The notes: a model not told the origin generated them from the sequence alone. 64,000 nt of DNA from Bog-473 sp963781955 (GCA_963781955.1 CAWAHU010000001.1:992001-1056000); one strand, 5' to 3'. Positions 34,845-44,106 are shown, counted from the first letter of the stretch. Numbers and translations: made by a program.

Positions 34845-35183
34845 TCAGCCCCAGAAGATCCCGGTGGGGTCGGTCTCGATCTCTTCGAGGATCACGTCGA
34901 CGGCCTGGTGGCTGTCGAGGTCGAAGTACATGACCCACTTGTTGTTGCGGTCGCCGAAGTAGAGCGTCCAGGTGCCGTCGCCCTCGTAGCGGAGCTGGGC
35001 GACAGAGGTCCTGGTCCACTCCCCGGGCGCGCCTTTCCAGATGGGTCGGCACTCGTGGATGGAGATGCTCCTGCCCCGGGTGGTGGCTTCGATGCGGACC
35101 TCGTCCTTGAGGCGTTCAGGCACCTTGCCGCGGCAGTAGCGCATGACCTTCTCGACGTCGATGTCGGGGAGGACGGTGGCCAC
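34845..35183 (-). CDS. DUF3024 family protein
   Basis: 112 residues. RGRSISIHECRPIWKG, EWTRTSVAQLRYEGDGTW and the C-terminal DVILEEIETDPTGIFWG are the conserved blocks of DUF3024, a small actinobacterial family of unknown function often found in or near mobile DNA. The IS256-type element ends about two bases upstream of the ATG, so its native promoter has been displaced. Confidence 0.8.
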   Translation of the reverse strand: MATVLPDIDVEKVMRYCRGKVPERLKDEVRIEATTRGRSISIHECRPIWKGAPGEWTRTSVAQLRYEGDGTWTLYFGDRNNKWVMYFDLDSHQAVDVILEEIETDPTGIFWG

Positions 35184-35184
35184 G

Positions 35185-36546
35185 CCCCGAGGGTAGTGAC
35201 CTCAGCCGGCCAGCGGCCTGCGTTCGAGGGTCTCCTCGGGCGCCTCCACGAGGGCGGCCGCCTCCATGCGTCGGAGCAGGGCCATCGATGTCTCCGACAG
35301 GTAGCGGCGCTCGGCCACCTGCCACTCGTCGTGGGCCTCGACCACCACGGCGGTGACCAGTCGTTCGACACTGGCGTCGTTCGGGAAGACCCCGACCACG
35401 TCGGTGCGCCGCTTGATCTCGCGGTGGAGGCGCTCCAAGGGATTGGTCGACCAGACCTTGCGCCAATGGGCTTCGGGGAAGGCGGTGAAGGCCAACAGGT
35501 CCTCTCTGGCATCGGTGAGCATGGTGGCCACGTCGGGGAACTGGTCGTCCAGGGTGGCCGCGATCCGTTCGAACTGCTCCGCCACTGCCCGGGCGTCGGG
35601 CTGGGCGAAGATCGTCTGGATGGCGGCGATCACCATGTGGGTGCTGTTGCGCTTGACCCGGGTGAGCACGTTGCGCATGAAGTGCACCCGGCACCGCTGC
35701 CAGGCCGATCCCACCTTCACCGCCTCGACGGCTGCTTTGAGGCCGAGGTGCTGGTCGGAGATGACGAGGCGGACCCCCAAGAGCCCCCGGGCCCGCAGGG
35801 AGCGGAGAAACTCGGTCCAGAAGGCCCCGTCCTCGGAGTCCCCGACGGCGCAGCCCAGTACTTCTCGGTGGCCGTCCATGGACACCCCCGTCGCCACGAC
35901 CACGGCCCGGGAGACGACCTGGTGGTTGACCCGGCCCTTCAGGTAGGTGGCATCGAGGAACACGTAGGGGAACTCGATGTGGGCGAGGCTCCGGGACCGG
36001 AACGCACTGAGTTGCTCGTCGAGCTCAGCGCAGATCCGGCTGACCTCGGACTTGGAGATCCCGGACTCGAGGCCGAGCGCGGCCACCAGGTCGTCGACCT
36101 TCCTCGTGGAGACGCCGTGGACGTAGGCCTCCATCACCACGGCAAAGAGGGCCCGATCGATCCGACGCCGGCGCTCGAGGATGGACGGGAAGAAGCTGCC
36201 CTGGCGGAGCTTGGGGATCTTCAGGTCCACGTCACCCGCCTTGGTCGAGAGCAGCCGGTCCCGGGTGCCGTTGCGCTGGGTGGTCCGGCTGTCCGTCCGC
36301 TCGAAGCGGTCGGCGCCGATACGGGCGGTCGCCTCGGCATCGATCAGGGCCTGGAGCATCAGCTCCACGCCCTGGCGCACGACGTCGATGTCGCCACCGG
36401 CGCGGATGGCAGTCAGCAGTTCGTTGAGGTCAGTATCGGTGATGGCCACTGGGTGGTCCTCCTTGGTTGAGCTTGCCGGTTCAACCGAAGATCACCCGGT
36501 GGCCACCTCATGACGGTGGACCCCGGGAACTACACCACTCGGGGGG
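35185..36546 (-). mobile_element. IS256-type insertion sequence
   Basis: The transposase gene is bordered by imperfect inverted ends: CCCCGAGGGTAG at the left and, read inward, CCCCGAGTGGTGTAG at the right (ending near 36,546). Ends are judged by eye. The right end is only 65 bases from the repeated att core. Confidence 0.65.
35202..36449 (-). CDS. IS256-family (mutator-type) transposase
   Basis: 415 residues. RNGTRDRLLSTKAGDVDLKI and FFPSILERRRRIDRALFAVV are typical of the N-terminal region. The DDE core includes FPYVFLDATYLKGRVNHQVV (first D) and GVRLVISDQHLGLKAAVEAV (second D). The C-terminal block FPEAHWRKVWSTNPLERLHR with NPLER is the family signature and includes the Glu region. Length is usual and the gene appears intact. 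Confidence 0.93.
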   Translation of the reverse strand: MAITDTDLNELLTAIRAGGDIDVVRQGVELMLQALIDAEATARIGADRFERTDSRTTQRNGTRDRLLSTKAGDVDLKIPKLRQGSFFPSILERRRRIDRALFAVVMEAYVHGVSTRKVDDLVAALGLESGISKSEVSRICAELDEQLSAFRSRSLAHIEFPYVFLDATYLKGRVNHQVVSRAVVVATGVSMDGHREVLGCAVGDSEDGAFWTEFLRSLRARGLLGVRLVISDQHLGLKAAVEAVKVGSAWQRCRVHFMRNVLTRVKRNSTHMVIAAIQTIFAQPDARAVAEQFERIAATLDDQFPDVATMLTDAREDLLAFTAFPEAHWRKVWSTNPLERLHREIKRRTDVVGVFPNDASVERLVTAVVVEAHDEWQVAERRYLSETSMALLRRMEAAALVEAPEETLERRPLAG

Positions 36547-36610
36547 ACGTCAACAAGGGTGAATCTACAGGTCAACGCATATTTGGGCTGGTGAGGCCGG
36601 TGCCTGGCCC

Positions 36611-36873
36611 GCCTTCACACGGCTGAGGTCGTGGGTTCGAGTCCCGCAGCGCCCACTCCGTACACCCAGGTCAGAGCTCCAACTGGAGCGACGCAGCATG
36701 TTGGGTTGGCGGATGAGACACGAGAAAGACACGAGATTTTGATTGCTCGTGTTGTGATTACTCGTGTTTGAACGCTGGTATTTGGGATCTGAGCGCGCGG
36801 CCGGGCACTAGTCGGTTGCCGGCGCCCCGGCCACGTCCGCGCTTGCCACAGTTGCATGCGCCCCTAACGGCAC
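36611..36873 (+). repeat. right att copy: tRNA-Val 3' half plus flank
   Basis: The first 48 bases equal 15,767-15,814. The following ~215 bases are a diverged copy of the sequence next to the complete tRNA (15,815-15,911 plus 17,623-17,740). Only the tRNA 3' half is present, so it is not a working tRNA. Because homology goes far beyond the core, I read this as the left end of a second, related element stacked on the same site. Confidence 0.82.
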
Positions 36874-37057
36874 ATCGGTGTCATGCCCCACTTCAATATG
36901 AGGCTGTCAAAGTGGGGCACCAGAATCTCGGCGTCGCTCCGAGAGTCACCTCGGTGTTGAACAATTCGCGGTCCGTCAGTGACTCCTCGGGTGGGTGACT
37001 CCGCGCCTGTTCACCGTTTGGTACCGAGAGTGACCATCTCTTGGGTTTGACCTGGCG

Positions 37058-37093
37058 TTGACGGGACGGAGTCGGCTCCTCTAGGATTATACT
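37058..37093 (+). promoter_or_regulatory. probable leaderless promoter of the GntR-ABC operon
   Basis: TTGACG (37,058) and TAGGAT (37,082) are 18 bases apart, and the expected start of transcription falls on the A of the ATG at 37,094. No SD is present, which fits a leaderless mRNA. A second -10-like TATACT abuts the ATG. Confidence 0.5.
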
Positions 37094-37582
37094 ATGGAAA
37101 TAGGACAGAGCAACAGCGACCCGGCCGGCGCTCAGGTGTCACCGATCGAGTTCCGGCTCGACCCCGCTTCAGGAGTGCCGACCTATCTCCAGCTGGTCCA
37201 TCAGGTTGAACACGCGTTGCGACTCGGCTACCTCAAACCGGGCGATCAGCTGCCCAAGGTCAGGGATGTGGTCGCTTCGCTGGCCATCAACCCGAACACG
37301 GTGTCCAAGGCTTATCGAGAACTGGAAACCAAGGGTCTCATCGTGGGGCGTCCGGGCCAGGGCACCTTCATCTTGGGCACCCTCAGCCAGGTCGCGCTCC
37401 CCGAGCTGACCGGGCTTCGGCGTTCTCTGCGGGGCTGGCTGGCCAAGGCCGACGCGGCCGGGCTCGACGAGAGCGGCATTGCGGCACTCGTCGCCAGCGA
37501 ACTGCGGGATTTCTATGAGCGCCTCGGCAGTTCGAGCACCCGCGGTGGCGCGGCCGACGGCGAAGCGGAGGGGGTTGCATGA
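37094..37582 (+). CDS. GntR-family regulator (YtrA type)
   Basis: 162 residues. A single winged helix: PTYLQLVHQVEHALRLGYLK, PGDQLPKVRDVVASL, INPNTVSKAYRELETKG and GRPGQGTFIL. The C-terminal part is short (~60 residues), as in the YtrA subfamily, which controls the ABC exporter encoded next to it. The stop overlaps the ATPase ATG by four bases. Likely an autorepressor. Confidence 0.92.
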   Translation: MEIGQSNSDPAGAQVSPIEFRLDPASGVPTYLQLVHQVEHALRLGYLKPGDQLPKVRDVVASLAINPNTVSKAYRELETKGLIVGRPGQGTFILGTLSQVALPELTGLRRSLRGWLAKADAAGLDESGIAALVASELRDFYERLGSSSTRGGAADGEAEGVA

Positions 37583-38496
37583 ACGTCATCGAAGCCGCCG
37601 GCCTCGGAAAGTGCTACGGCAGCACGTGGGCCCTGCGCGAGTGCTCGCTCACGATCCCACCCGGTCACGTGACGGCGCTTGTCGGTCCGAATGGGTCGGG
37701 CAAGACCACGCTATTGAGCCTGGCCGCCGGCCTAACGATGCCGTCCGCGGGCGGCGTCAACGTGCTCGGCGGTCGAGCGCCCGGGTCGCCTGCCGCGCTG
37801 GACGGCATCGCGTTCGTCGCCCAGGACACGCCGCTGTACAAGAACCTGTCGGTCGCAGACATGCTGCATCTGACCCGCAACCTGAACCGACGCTTCGACC
37901 GGGCATCTGCCCAAGCCCGGCTCGCCGAGCTCGGCATCCCCCTGAAGCGCAAGGCCGGCAAGCTCTCTGGTGGTCAGCAGGCGCAGCTCGCGCTGATTTT
38001 GGCGCTGGCCCGGGGACCGCGGCTGCTCGTGCTCGACGAGCCTATGGCGATGCTCGATCCGCTTGCCCGGCACGATTTCATGGCGACGGTGATGGCCGCG
38101 ATGGCCGACGAAGGTGTATCGGTGGTGCTTTCTTCGCACGTACTCGCGGAACTCGAGCGGGTGGCCGACTACCTCGTCCTGCTGTCGCGGGGAAGGATAC
38201 AAGTGGCCGGTGACGTCGAGGACCTGCTGGCCTGCCACCGCCTGCTCATCGGCCCCGCTGTCGAAGCCGAAAGGTATTCCGAACACCTGAGCGTCGTGCA
38301 CGCGTCGCGCGGCGGAACCCAGGCTCATTTGCTCGTCAGGCAGAACGGGACAGACAGCCCGGTGCCACCAGGCTGGGAGGCGCATCCGGTCGGCTTGGAA
38401 GAGCTCACCCTTGCTTACCTGCGCGAGCCCGGCGCGGCGGCGCTACCCGGTCGCGCCCACGGTCGATACGCCGAACATTCGCAGGTGACGACATGA
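37579..38496 (+). CDS. ABC transporter ATP-binding protein
   Basis: 305 residues. Walker A is VGPNGSGKTTLLS, the signature is KLSGGQQAQLALI, Walker B is LLVLDEPMAML and the switch is VVLSSHVLAEL. About 90 further residues after the ATPase core are typical of drug- or peptide-type exporters. It overlaps both neighbours by four bases, so regulator, ATPase and permease form one transcript. Confidence 0.93.
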   Translation: MNVIEAAGLGKCYGSTWALRECSLTIPPGHVTALVGPNGSGKTTLLSLAAGLTMPSAGGVNVLGGRAPGSPAALDGIAFVAQDTPLYKNLSVADMLHLTRNLNRRFDRASAQARLAELGIPLKRKAGKLSGGQQAQLALILALARGPRLLVLDEPMAMLDPLARHDFMATVMAAMADEGVSVVLSSHVLAELERVADYLVLLSRGRIQVAGDVEDLLACHRLLIGPAVEAERYSEHLSVVHASRGGTQAHLLVRQNGTDSPVPPGWEAHPVGLEELTLAYLREPGAAALPGRAHGRYAEHSQVTT

Positions 38497-39533
38497 CCAC
38501 GCTGACGACGCGGTCCGTGCCCGTCCATCTGGAGGCGGACGCGAGCCTGCGGCCTTTGCCGTGGCGAAGGATGGCCTGGGTCACTTGGCGGCAGCACCGC
38601 TTCGCGCTGACCGGCGTGGCCATTCTGCTGGGTGCGCTGGCGGTGTACCTGTGGTTCTCCGGGCTTCAGCTGCATCACGTCTACGCTGCCGCGACCGCTT
38701 GCCACCCGGCCAGCTCAATTGCCTGCGTGAACGCGATGAGCGACTTCACGAGCACCTACGACCACACGGCGACGATCATCCCGGCCCTGCTGCAGGCGGT
38801 CCCGGCGCTGATCGGCGCGTTCCTTGGGGCCCCGGTCCTGGCCCGTGAGCTGGAGACCGGCACCTTCCGGTACGCGTGGACCCAGGGTTTCGGGCGGTGG
38901 CGCTGGACGCTTGCCAAGCTACTGTCGCTCGCGGTCGTGGTGGCCGCCGCGGCCGGGGCGTTCAGCCTGCTCTTCTCCTGGTACTACCAGCCGTTCATCG
39001 CCGACGGTCAATCAAGCCGGCTCGCTGCCATCATCTTCGACCTGCGCGGGGTCGCGTTCGCGTCCTGGACGCTCGTCGCCTTCGCAATCGGCGCTCTGGC
39101 TGGCTTCCTCATCCGCCGGGTCGTCCCCGCGATTATCGCCACGCTGGCCATCTACACCGGGCTCGGGTTAGCGGTCGGCATGTTCCTGCGCCGGCACTAC
39201 CTGACGCCGCTGGTTACCAGCAAACAGAACGTGCCTGCTTCCGCGTTGGTCACTGGCAACTGGGGGACCAAGGGCGGCCAGGTCGCGTTCACCGGCCGTC
39301 CCCCTCTGAACCTTGTCCAACAGTTCTGCCCCCCCTCCGCTGTGGGGACCGGGAAGCCGTCGTCGGGAGCATTCGCGCAGTGCCTCGGCCAGCAGGGATA
39401 CACGCTATGGACCAGCTACCAGCCGGCCACCCGGTTCTGGCCATTCCAGTGGATCGAGGGTGGCTGGCTGCTCGCGCTGTCGATTCTGCTGATCGCCGTA
39501 ACCGTCTGGCTGGTCCGCCGTCGGGCGACCTGA
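38493..39533 (+). CDS. ABC transporter permease
   Basis: 346 residues with about six membrane segments (first at ALTGVAILLGALAVYLWFSG, then ALLQAVPALIGAFLGAPVLA, LLSLAVVVAAAAGAFSLLFS, and the last at LLALSILLIAVTVWLV). A ~100-residue extracytoplasmic part lies between the last two. LARELETGTFRYAWTQG is the conserved coupling-type loop of ABC2 permeases. It is the partner of the preceding ATPase; substrate unknown. Confidence 0.88.
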   Translation: MTTLTTRSVPVHLEADASLRPLPWRRMAWVTWRQHRFALTGVAILLGALAVYLWFSGLQLHHVYAAATACHPASSIACVNAMSDFTSTYDHTATIIPALLQAVPALIGAFLGAPVLARELETGTFRYAWTQGFGRWRWTLAKLLSLAVVVAAAAGAFSLLFSWYYQPFIADGQSSRLAAIIFDLRGVAFASWTLVAFAIGALAGFLIRRVVPAIIATLAIYTGLGLAVGMFLRRHYLTPLVTSKQNVPASALVTGNWGTKGGQVAFTGRPPLNLVQQFCPPSAVGTGKPSSGAFAQCLGQQGYTLWTSYQPATRFWPFQWIEGGWLLALSILLIAVTVWLVRRRAT

Positions 39534-39607
39534 AGACTGGTCAATCCACACACTGCCCCCGAATGTGCGCAGTCCACTGCGTCCAACGGTGTCCCCGTCC
39601 GATGCTC

Positions 39608-40666
39608 CTATGGGCTGTCAAGCCCGAGTTTGTCGTGAGGTAGAAGGCTGAAGACCTCTCGGGCGACGTAGCGCTTGAGGCAGCGGATGGCCTCCTTCTT
39701 CGTCAGACCTTCCGTCCGGCGTCGATTGATGTACTCGGTGGTTCGAGGGTCGTAGACCATGCGGGTGAGCACGATGTGCCAGAGAGCCGAGTTGGCCTGG
39801 CGATCACCACTGCGGTTGAGCCGGTGTCGTTGGTTCTTGCCGCTGCTGGCGTCGAGCGGTGATGCACCACAGAGATGGGCGAAAGCCGCCTCGTTGCGGA
39901 GTCGCTCGGGATTGTCACCGGCCGCGACGAGGAGGGCCGACGCCGCGTCACTCCCGATGCCGAGGGTGGCGACGAGTTCGGGCGCAGTCTCTTTGACCAA
40001 GGGCTTGAGGATTGCGTCGATCTCGGTGATCTCCTCTTCGAGGCTGAGAGCTCGCCGGGCCAACATGCGCAGGGTGAGCTTGGTCAGCGAGACGATGTCG
40101 CGCTTGGTTCCGGGTCGATAGGCCGAGGCCCGCTCGAGAAGGTTGAAGACGCTGAGCCCCCGGAGCTCGGCCCTGATGGGATCAGGTGCGGTCGAGACCA
40201 GGTTGCGCATCTGGTTGAGCGCCTGGGTCCGACCTTTGCGGGCCGAGGACCGGGCCACACGCAGAACCCGCATGGATTCGACGTTTCCGTCCCTCGTCTT
40301 GGCTTCACCGCAGGCCTCGCCCGAAAGGGCAGCCCGGGCGGCCGTGATGGCGTCTTGGGGATCGGACTTGCCTTTGAGGCGCCGACGCTGGCGATTGGGT
40401 CGGTCAACTTCGACCACTCTCACGCGCTCGGCTTGGAGATGACGGGTGAGCCCTGCTCCATAGGACCCAGTCCCTTCGACGCCGACCAGCTCGACGGGGC
40501 CGAAGTCGCTCAGCCAGCCCAGCAGCTTCTTGTAACCGGATTCGGTCGTGGCGAAGCTCTCGACTCCGAGCAGGGTGCCCCGCTCATCTAAAGCCGCAGC
40601 TACATGGACGTCGAGGTGCGTATCGACCCCGCCGGTGATGCTCCGTGCCAAATTGGTCACTGTCAT
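39608..40666 (-). CDS. IS110-family transposase (element A, copy 1)
   Basis: 352 residues from the ATG at 40,666 (SD GAAGGG); the frame is open 18 codons further. The N-terminal RuvC-like DEDD part has GGVDTHLDVHVAAALDERG, VEGTGSYGAGLTRHL and KGKSDPQDAITAARAALSG. The C-terminal Tnp_20 part has LGIGSDAASALLVAAGDNPE and FAHLCGASPLDASSG with the catalytic Ser. It ends KRYVAREVFSLLP, as elements C and D do. IS110 enzymes work with a guide RNA made from the element's own non-coding end. Confidence 0.94.
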   Translation of the reverse strand: MTVTNLARSITGGVDTHLDVHVAAALDERGTLLGVESFATTESGYKKLLGWLSDFGPVELVGVEGTGSYGAGLTRHLQAERVRVVEVDRPNRQRRRLKGKSDPQDAITAARAALSGEACGEAKTRDGNVESMRVLRVARSSARKGRTQALNQMRNLVSTAPDPIRAELRGLSVFNLLERASAYRPGTKRDIVSLTKLTLRMLARRALSLEEEITEIDAILKPLVKETAPELVATLGIGSDAASALLVAAGDNPERLRNEAAFAHLCGASPLDASSGKNQRHRLNRSGDRQANSALWHIVLTRMVYDPRTTEYINRRRTEGLTKKEAIRCLKRYVAREVFSLLPHDKLGLDSP

Positions 40667-40951
40667 CCCTTCGTTGGTTTGGGTTGGGGATGACACCGCA
40701 CCGAGCGGAACGACGGACAAGACAGCGATGGGCCTGTTTGAGGCAAGCTCCTATGAGGTCACTCCGCCCGACCGGCAGGTGTCGAGTGGGTGACCGGGCC
40801 AGGCCGACGAATCGAACTAAAGACAGTCCCAAAGGACGTCAGCCGGGTTGCTGGAGTCAGACCTGGCCTGGGCACCCACCCACACGCTGATCAATCCGTT
40901 CACCGAAGTGGTGGATCACTCAGCGGCCAACTCAATCCTCGCTGCCGGGAC
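40667..40951 (-). ncRNA. candidate bridge RNA region of element A, copy 1
   Basis: 285 bases with no coding signal sit upstream of the transposase. The block 40,714-40,762 (sense: GTGACCTCATAGGAGCTTG) is clearly related to blocks downstream of the transposases of elements C and D. IS110 elements are known to make bridge RNAs from such ends. The RNA boundaries are not determined. Confidence 0.45.
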
Positions 40952-41133
40952 TGGGTGCCACCGCCACATGCCGGCAGACTCGGCAGGGGAGAAGCGCAAG
41001 TAGGGGCCCGAGGGGCCCGGACCCGAACCCATTGTCACCCCACACGGCCCCTTCCCGGGCCCGTCAAGGCTTCCCCTAAGTGGCGGTCTACGACCGGCCT
41101 TGACTGGCCCTGGTCGGCGGCCCCCAAGGTTGG

Positions 41134-41313
41134 ATCCTCCAGTCGCAGTTCGTCGGCGTCCCCTCTCCGACACGCGGATTTGTACATGCGGGCGTGCCGC
41201 GCCTTCGATGGACGACTTGCCGGGGTGTAAGTGATCCTCAGGCTCATGATCTCCCCGTAGATCCTCGCCCTCCGTTCGGGCGTCACCTGGGCCAGCGAGC
41301 GCAGGACCTTGCA
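41134..41313 (-). pseudogene. possible 3' remnant of a serine recombinase
   Basis: A ~60-residue stretch, CKVLRSLAQVTPERRARIYG followed by EIMSLRITYTP and YKSACRRGD, resembles the C-terminal end of large serine recombinases. No catalytic domain precedes it and IS110 element A ends just beside it. The rest of 40,952-41,408 holds nothing supported. Confidence 0.3.
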
Positions 41314-41408
41314 CTGCGTGGCCACCCGGCCGTCGCCCCCTCGCCTCGCCGCCGTTCGGGACCTTTTTCTCTTGCGCCAACGGCCATGGGGGCCTCGAAA
41401 TTGAATCT

Positions 41409-43007
41409 GTGACTTCAGTGAGCAGCAGACCAACCCGCGCTGAGGGGAAATCGCTTGGTCCGCGGGTCAGCCAAGATTTCTTGGACAAGCTTGCGGGTCG
41501 AGTAGCGGCGAGCGGCCGAGCCGAGCTGATCCCGGTCGAGATGCCAGCGACGGGTGACGTCCTGGGCGAGGTGCCGCACAGCACCACCGAAGATCTGGCT
41601 GCAGCCGCCGACGCGGCCCGCCGGGCACAACGCGACTGGGCCCGAGTACCAGTCGTCGACCGGTCGAGGGTGGTACTCCGCTTGGCCCAACTTGTGCTCG
41701 ACCGGCAGGCTGAGTTGCTCGACGTAATCCAGCTCGAGAACGGCAAGGCGCGCCGGCACGCCTTCGAGGAGATCATCGATGTTGCACAGGTGTGCCGGTA
41801 TTACGCCCGGACGGCCCCGACCCTGCTGCGGCCGCGTCGACGAGCAGGCGCCCTGCCGGTGCTCACCCAGACCCGGGAGTACCACCACCCAAAGGGCCTC
41901 GTCGGGGTGATCTCGCCGTGGAATTACCCGCTCACGCTCGGCATCACCGACGCCTTGCCAGCCCTCCTCGCTGGCAACGCCGTTCTCGCCAAGCCGGACA
42001 CCAAGACGCCGTATTCGGCTCTTCTCGCGGCCGAGCTGCTCGAGGAGGCGGGATTGCCGCCCGGTGTCCTGCAGGTCGTCGTCGGACCGGGCCAGGAGCT
42101 CGGCTCGAGCGTGATCTCGCTCTGCGACTTCGTCATGTTCACAGGCAGCACCCAGGTCGGTCGCGGCGTGGCTACCCAGGCGGCTGAGCGGCTCATCGAC
42201 TATTCGATGGAGCTCGGGGGCAAGAACGCCATCGTCATCCTGGCCGACGCCGACCTCGACAAGGCCGTGCCGGGAGCGGTCCGGGCTGCATTCTCGAACA
42301 CCGGCCAGCTGTGCATCCACATGGAACGGATGTACGTGGCAGAAGATGTCTGGGGCGATTTCACGAGGGGTTTCGTCGAAGCGACGAAGTCACTGCGCCT
42401 GGGGCACTCCCTTGACTACGGGCCCGACATCGGTTCCCTCATCTCGGCAGATCAGCTCGCAACCGTCGACCGCCACGTGGGCGACGCCGTCTCGAAGGGT
42501 GCCACGCTGCTCGCCGGTGGCCGGCCTCGACCCGACCTCGGCCCGTGCTTCTACGAGCCGACCATTCTTACCGACACGTCGCCCGACATGGCTGTCTCCC
42601 GCGAGGAGACGTTCGGGCCGGTCATCTCGCTCTACCGGGTGAGCAGCACCGAAGAGGCGATCGAGCGGGCCAACGACAGCAACTACGGGCTCAACTTCTC
42701 CGTCTGGACGCGGAAGCTCGCCAAAGGGCGGCGTGTGGCCAGCCGGCTCGAGGCTGGAAGTGTCAACGTGAACGAGGCTTACGCCGCGAGCTGGGGCTCA
42801 GTCGACGCGCCGATGGGCGGCTGGAAGGACTCCGGCGTGAGCAGCCGCCACGGCGAAAACGGCCTCCTCAAGTACACCAACGCCCAGACGGTGGCGGTGC
42901 AACGCGTCCTACCGATTGCGGCGCCCAGCTTCGTTTCGCAGGAGATGTACTCCAAGGCGATGACCGCCGCCATGCGCGCCTTGCAACGCCTGCCGGGGCG
43001 GAAGTGA
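41409..43007 (+). CDS. NAD(P)-dependent aldehyde dehydrogenase (succinate-semialdehyde type)
   Basis: 532 residues. The family motifs are all present: VGVISPWNYPLTLGI, FTGSTQVGRGVATQA, MELGGKNAIVIL (general-base Glu), FSNTGQLCIHMERMYV (catalytic Cys) and SREETFGPVISLYR. It is closest in feel to the GabD2-like actinobacterial dehydrogenases, whose substrate assignment is weak. GTG start. It precedes an SDR gene by 214 bases on the same strand; an alcohol-aldehyde-acid route between them is possible. Confidence 0.92.
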   Translation: MTSVSSRPTRAEGKSLGPRVSQDFLDKLAGRVAASGRAELIPVEMPATGDVLGEVPHSTTEDLAAAADAARRAQRDWARVPVVDRSRVVLRLAQLVLDRQAELLDVIQLENGKARRHAFEEIIDVAQVCRYYARTAPTLLRPRRRAGALPVLTQTREYHHPKGLVGVISPWNYPLTLGITDALPALLAGNAVLAKPDTKTPYSALLAAELLEEAGLPPGVLQVVVGPGQELGSSVISLCDFVMFTGSTQVGRGVATQAAERLIDYSMELGGKNAIVILADADLDKAVPGAVRAAFSNTGQLCIHMERMYVAEDVWGDFTRGFVEATKSLRLGHSLDYGPDIGSLISADQLATVDRHVGDAVSKGATLLAGGRPRPDLGPCFYEPTILTDTSPDMAVSREETFGPVISLYRVSSTEEAIERANDSNYGLNFSVWTRKLAKGRRVASRLEAGSVNVNEAYAASWGSVDAPMGGWKDSGVSSRHGENGLLKYTNAQTVAVQRVLPIAAPSFVSQEMYSKAMTAAMRALQRLPGRK

Positions 43008-43221
43008 GGCGAGGTCACCTGATCCGGGAATGCAGGCCGGTGGGTGTCATTCGGGCAGCATTTTCGGAGTCAGGACAGCCGGCCGAGCGTCCTACTTCCG
43101 GTGACGACTGCCCGCCGGCTGAGGCGAGACGCATCGGTGTGGTTCTCGGCGCTGGCGCCGTGCTTCAGCACCCGTTCGCAAGCCGAGCATGCACTGAGCG
43201 AGAGAGGACTGGAGAAGTCAG

Positions 43222-44106
43222 ATGACGAGGATCGCATCGAAGCACGTTGTGATCACCGGGGCGGCCAGCGGAATTGGCCGGGTGATGGCGTCGCGAATGG
43301 CGGACCTGGGCGCCGCAGTAACACTGCTTGACCTCAACGGGGACAACCTGGCGTTGGCAGTCCAGCAAATTCGCGACGCCGGCGGCCTGACGCGTGGCTA
43401 CCGGTGCGACATATCCGACAGAGAAGAAGTTGCTCGTATAGCCCTCCAGATCGTGGAGGAGGGCGGCCCCGTCGACATCCTGGTGAACAACGCCGGGGTG
43501 GTGAGCGGCAACTGGCTGCTCGACCTGACGGAAGAGCAGATCGAGCGTACGTTCGGCGTTGATGCACTGGCGCTGTTCTGGATGACGCGCGCCTTCCTGC
43601 CTGCGATGATCGAGCGTGACGCCGGCCACATCGTCAACGTCGCCTCCGCCGCCGGGCTGATCGGCACCTGCGAGCAGACCGACTACGCGGCCAGCAAGCA
43701 CGCCGCTGTCGGCTTCGATGAGGCGCTGCGCATGGAACTCAGGCGGCTGGCTCCCCACGTGCGCACCACGATCGTGTGTCCCTATTACATCGACACTGGC
43801 ATGTTCGTCGGTGTGCGGACCCGCTTCCCCTGGCTCTTGCCCATCCTAAAGGAGGATCAAGTGGCCGAACGGATCGTCCGGGCCGTGGAACACGACCAGC
43901 GCAGGGTCCTCGTGCCGTGGGTGATCCGGGTCGTGCCCATACTGAGACAAGTATTGCCGCTATCCATCTTCGACAAATTGGCGGACGCACTCGGCGTCAA
44001 TGACGCCATGAGCCAGTTCACCGGGCGCAAGGCAGAAGCCAAAGGCACTTACGGCGCGGGCACTCTCGGGCACACGACGCGTCGACCAACCCCCCGACCT
44101 CGTTGA
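43222..44106 (+). CDS. short-chain dehydrogenase/reductase
   Basis: 294 residues. The cofactor motif is TGAASGIG, then DILVNNAGVVSGNW, the Ser in NVASAAGLIG and the catalytic YAASKHA. The C-terminal ~100 residues (YYIDTGMFVGVRTRFPWLLP, VIRVVPILRQVLPLSIFDKL) are like those of retinol-dehydrogenase-type SDRs (RDH10/DHRS3-like), including a membrane-associating stretch. NAD or NADP choice is not settled; LLDLNGDN suggests NAD. Confidence 0.9.
   Translation: MTRIASKHVVITGAASGIGRVMASRMADLGAAVTLLDLNGDNLALAVQQIRDAGGLTRGYRCDISDREEVARIALQIVEEGGPVDILVNNAGVVSGNWLLDLTEEQIERTFGVDALALFWMTRAFLPAMIERDAGHIVNVASAAGLIGTCEQTDYAASKHAAVGFDEALRMELRRLAPHVRTTIVCPYYIDTGMFVGVRTRFPWLLPILKEDQVAERIVRAVEHDQRRVLVPWVIRVVPILRQVLPLSIFDKLADALGVNDAMSQFTGRKAEAKGTYGAGTLGHTTRRPTPRPR

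Larger units (their letters stand above)
39600..40951 (-). mobile_element. IS110-type element A, copy 1
   Basis: 1,352 bp that recur at 54,883-56,234 with only a few base differences seen. It contains one transposase on the minus strand and ~285 bases of non-coding DNA ahead of it. In the sense direction it ends in CATAGGAGCATCG, shared with element D. The other end may lie a little inside 40,951, where CTGAGTGATCCACCAC resembles the left tip of elements C and D. Confidence 0.88.

Noticed and set aside
36615..36857. 80-codon minus-strand frame over the right att copy
   Set aside because: Its end (GAAGLEPTTSAV) is the translated complement of the tRNA half, a known artefact. It may be the worn end of an integrase but this cannot be shown.
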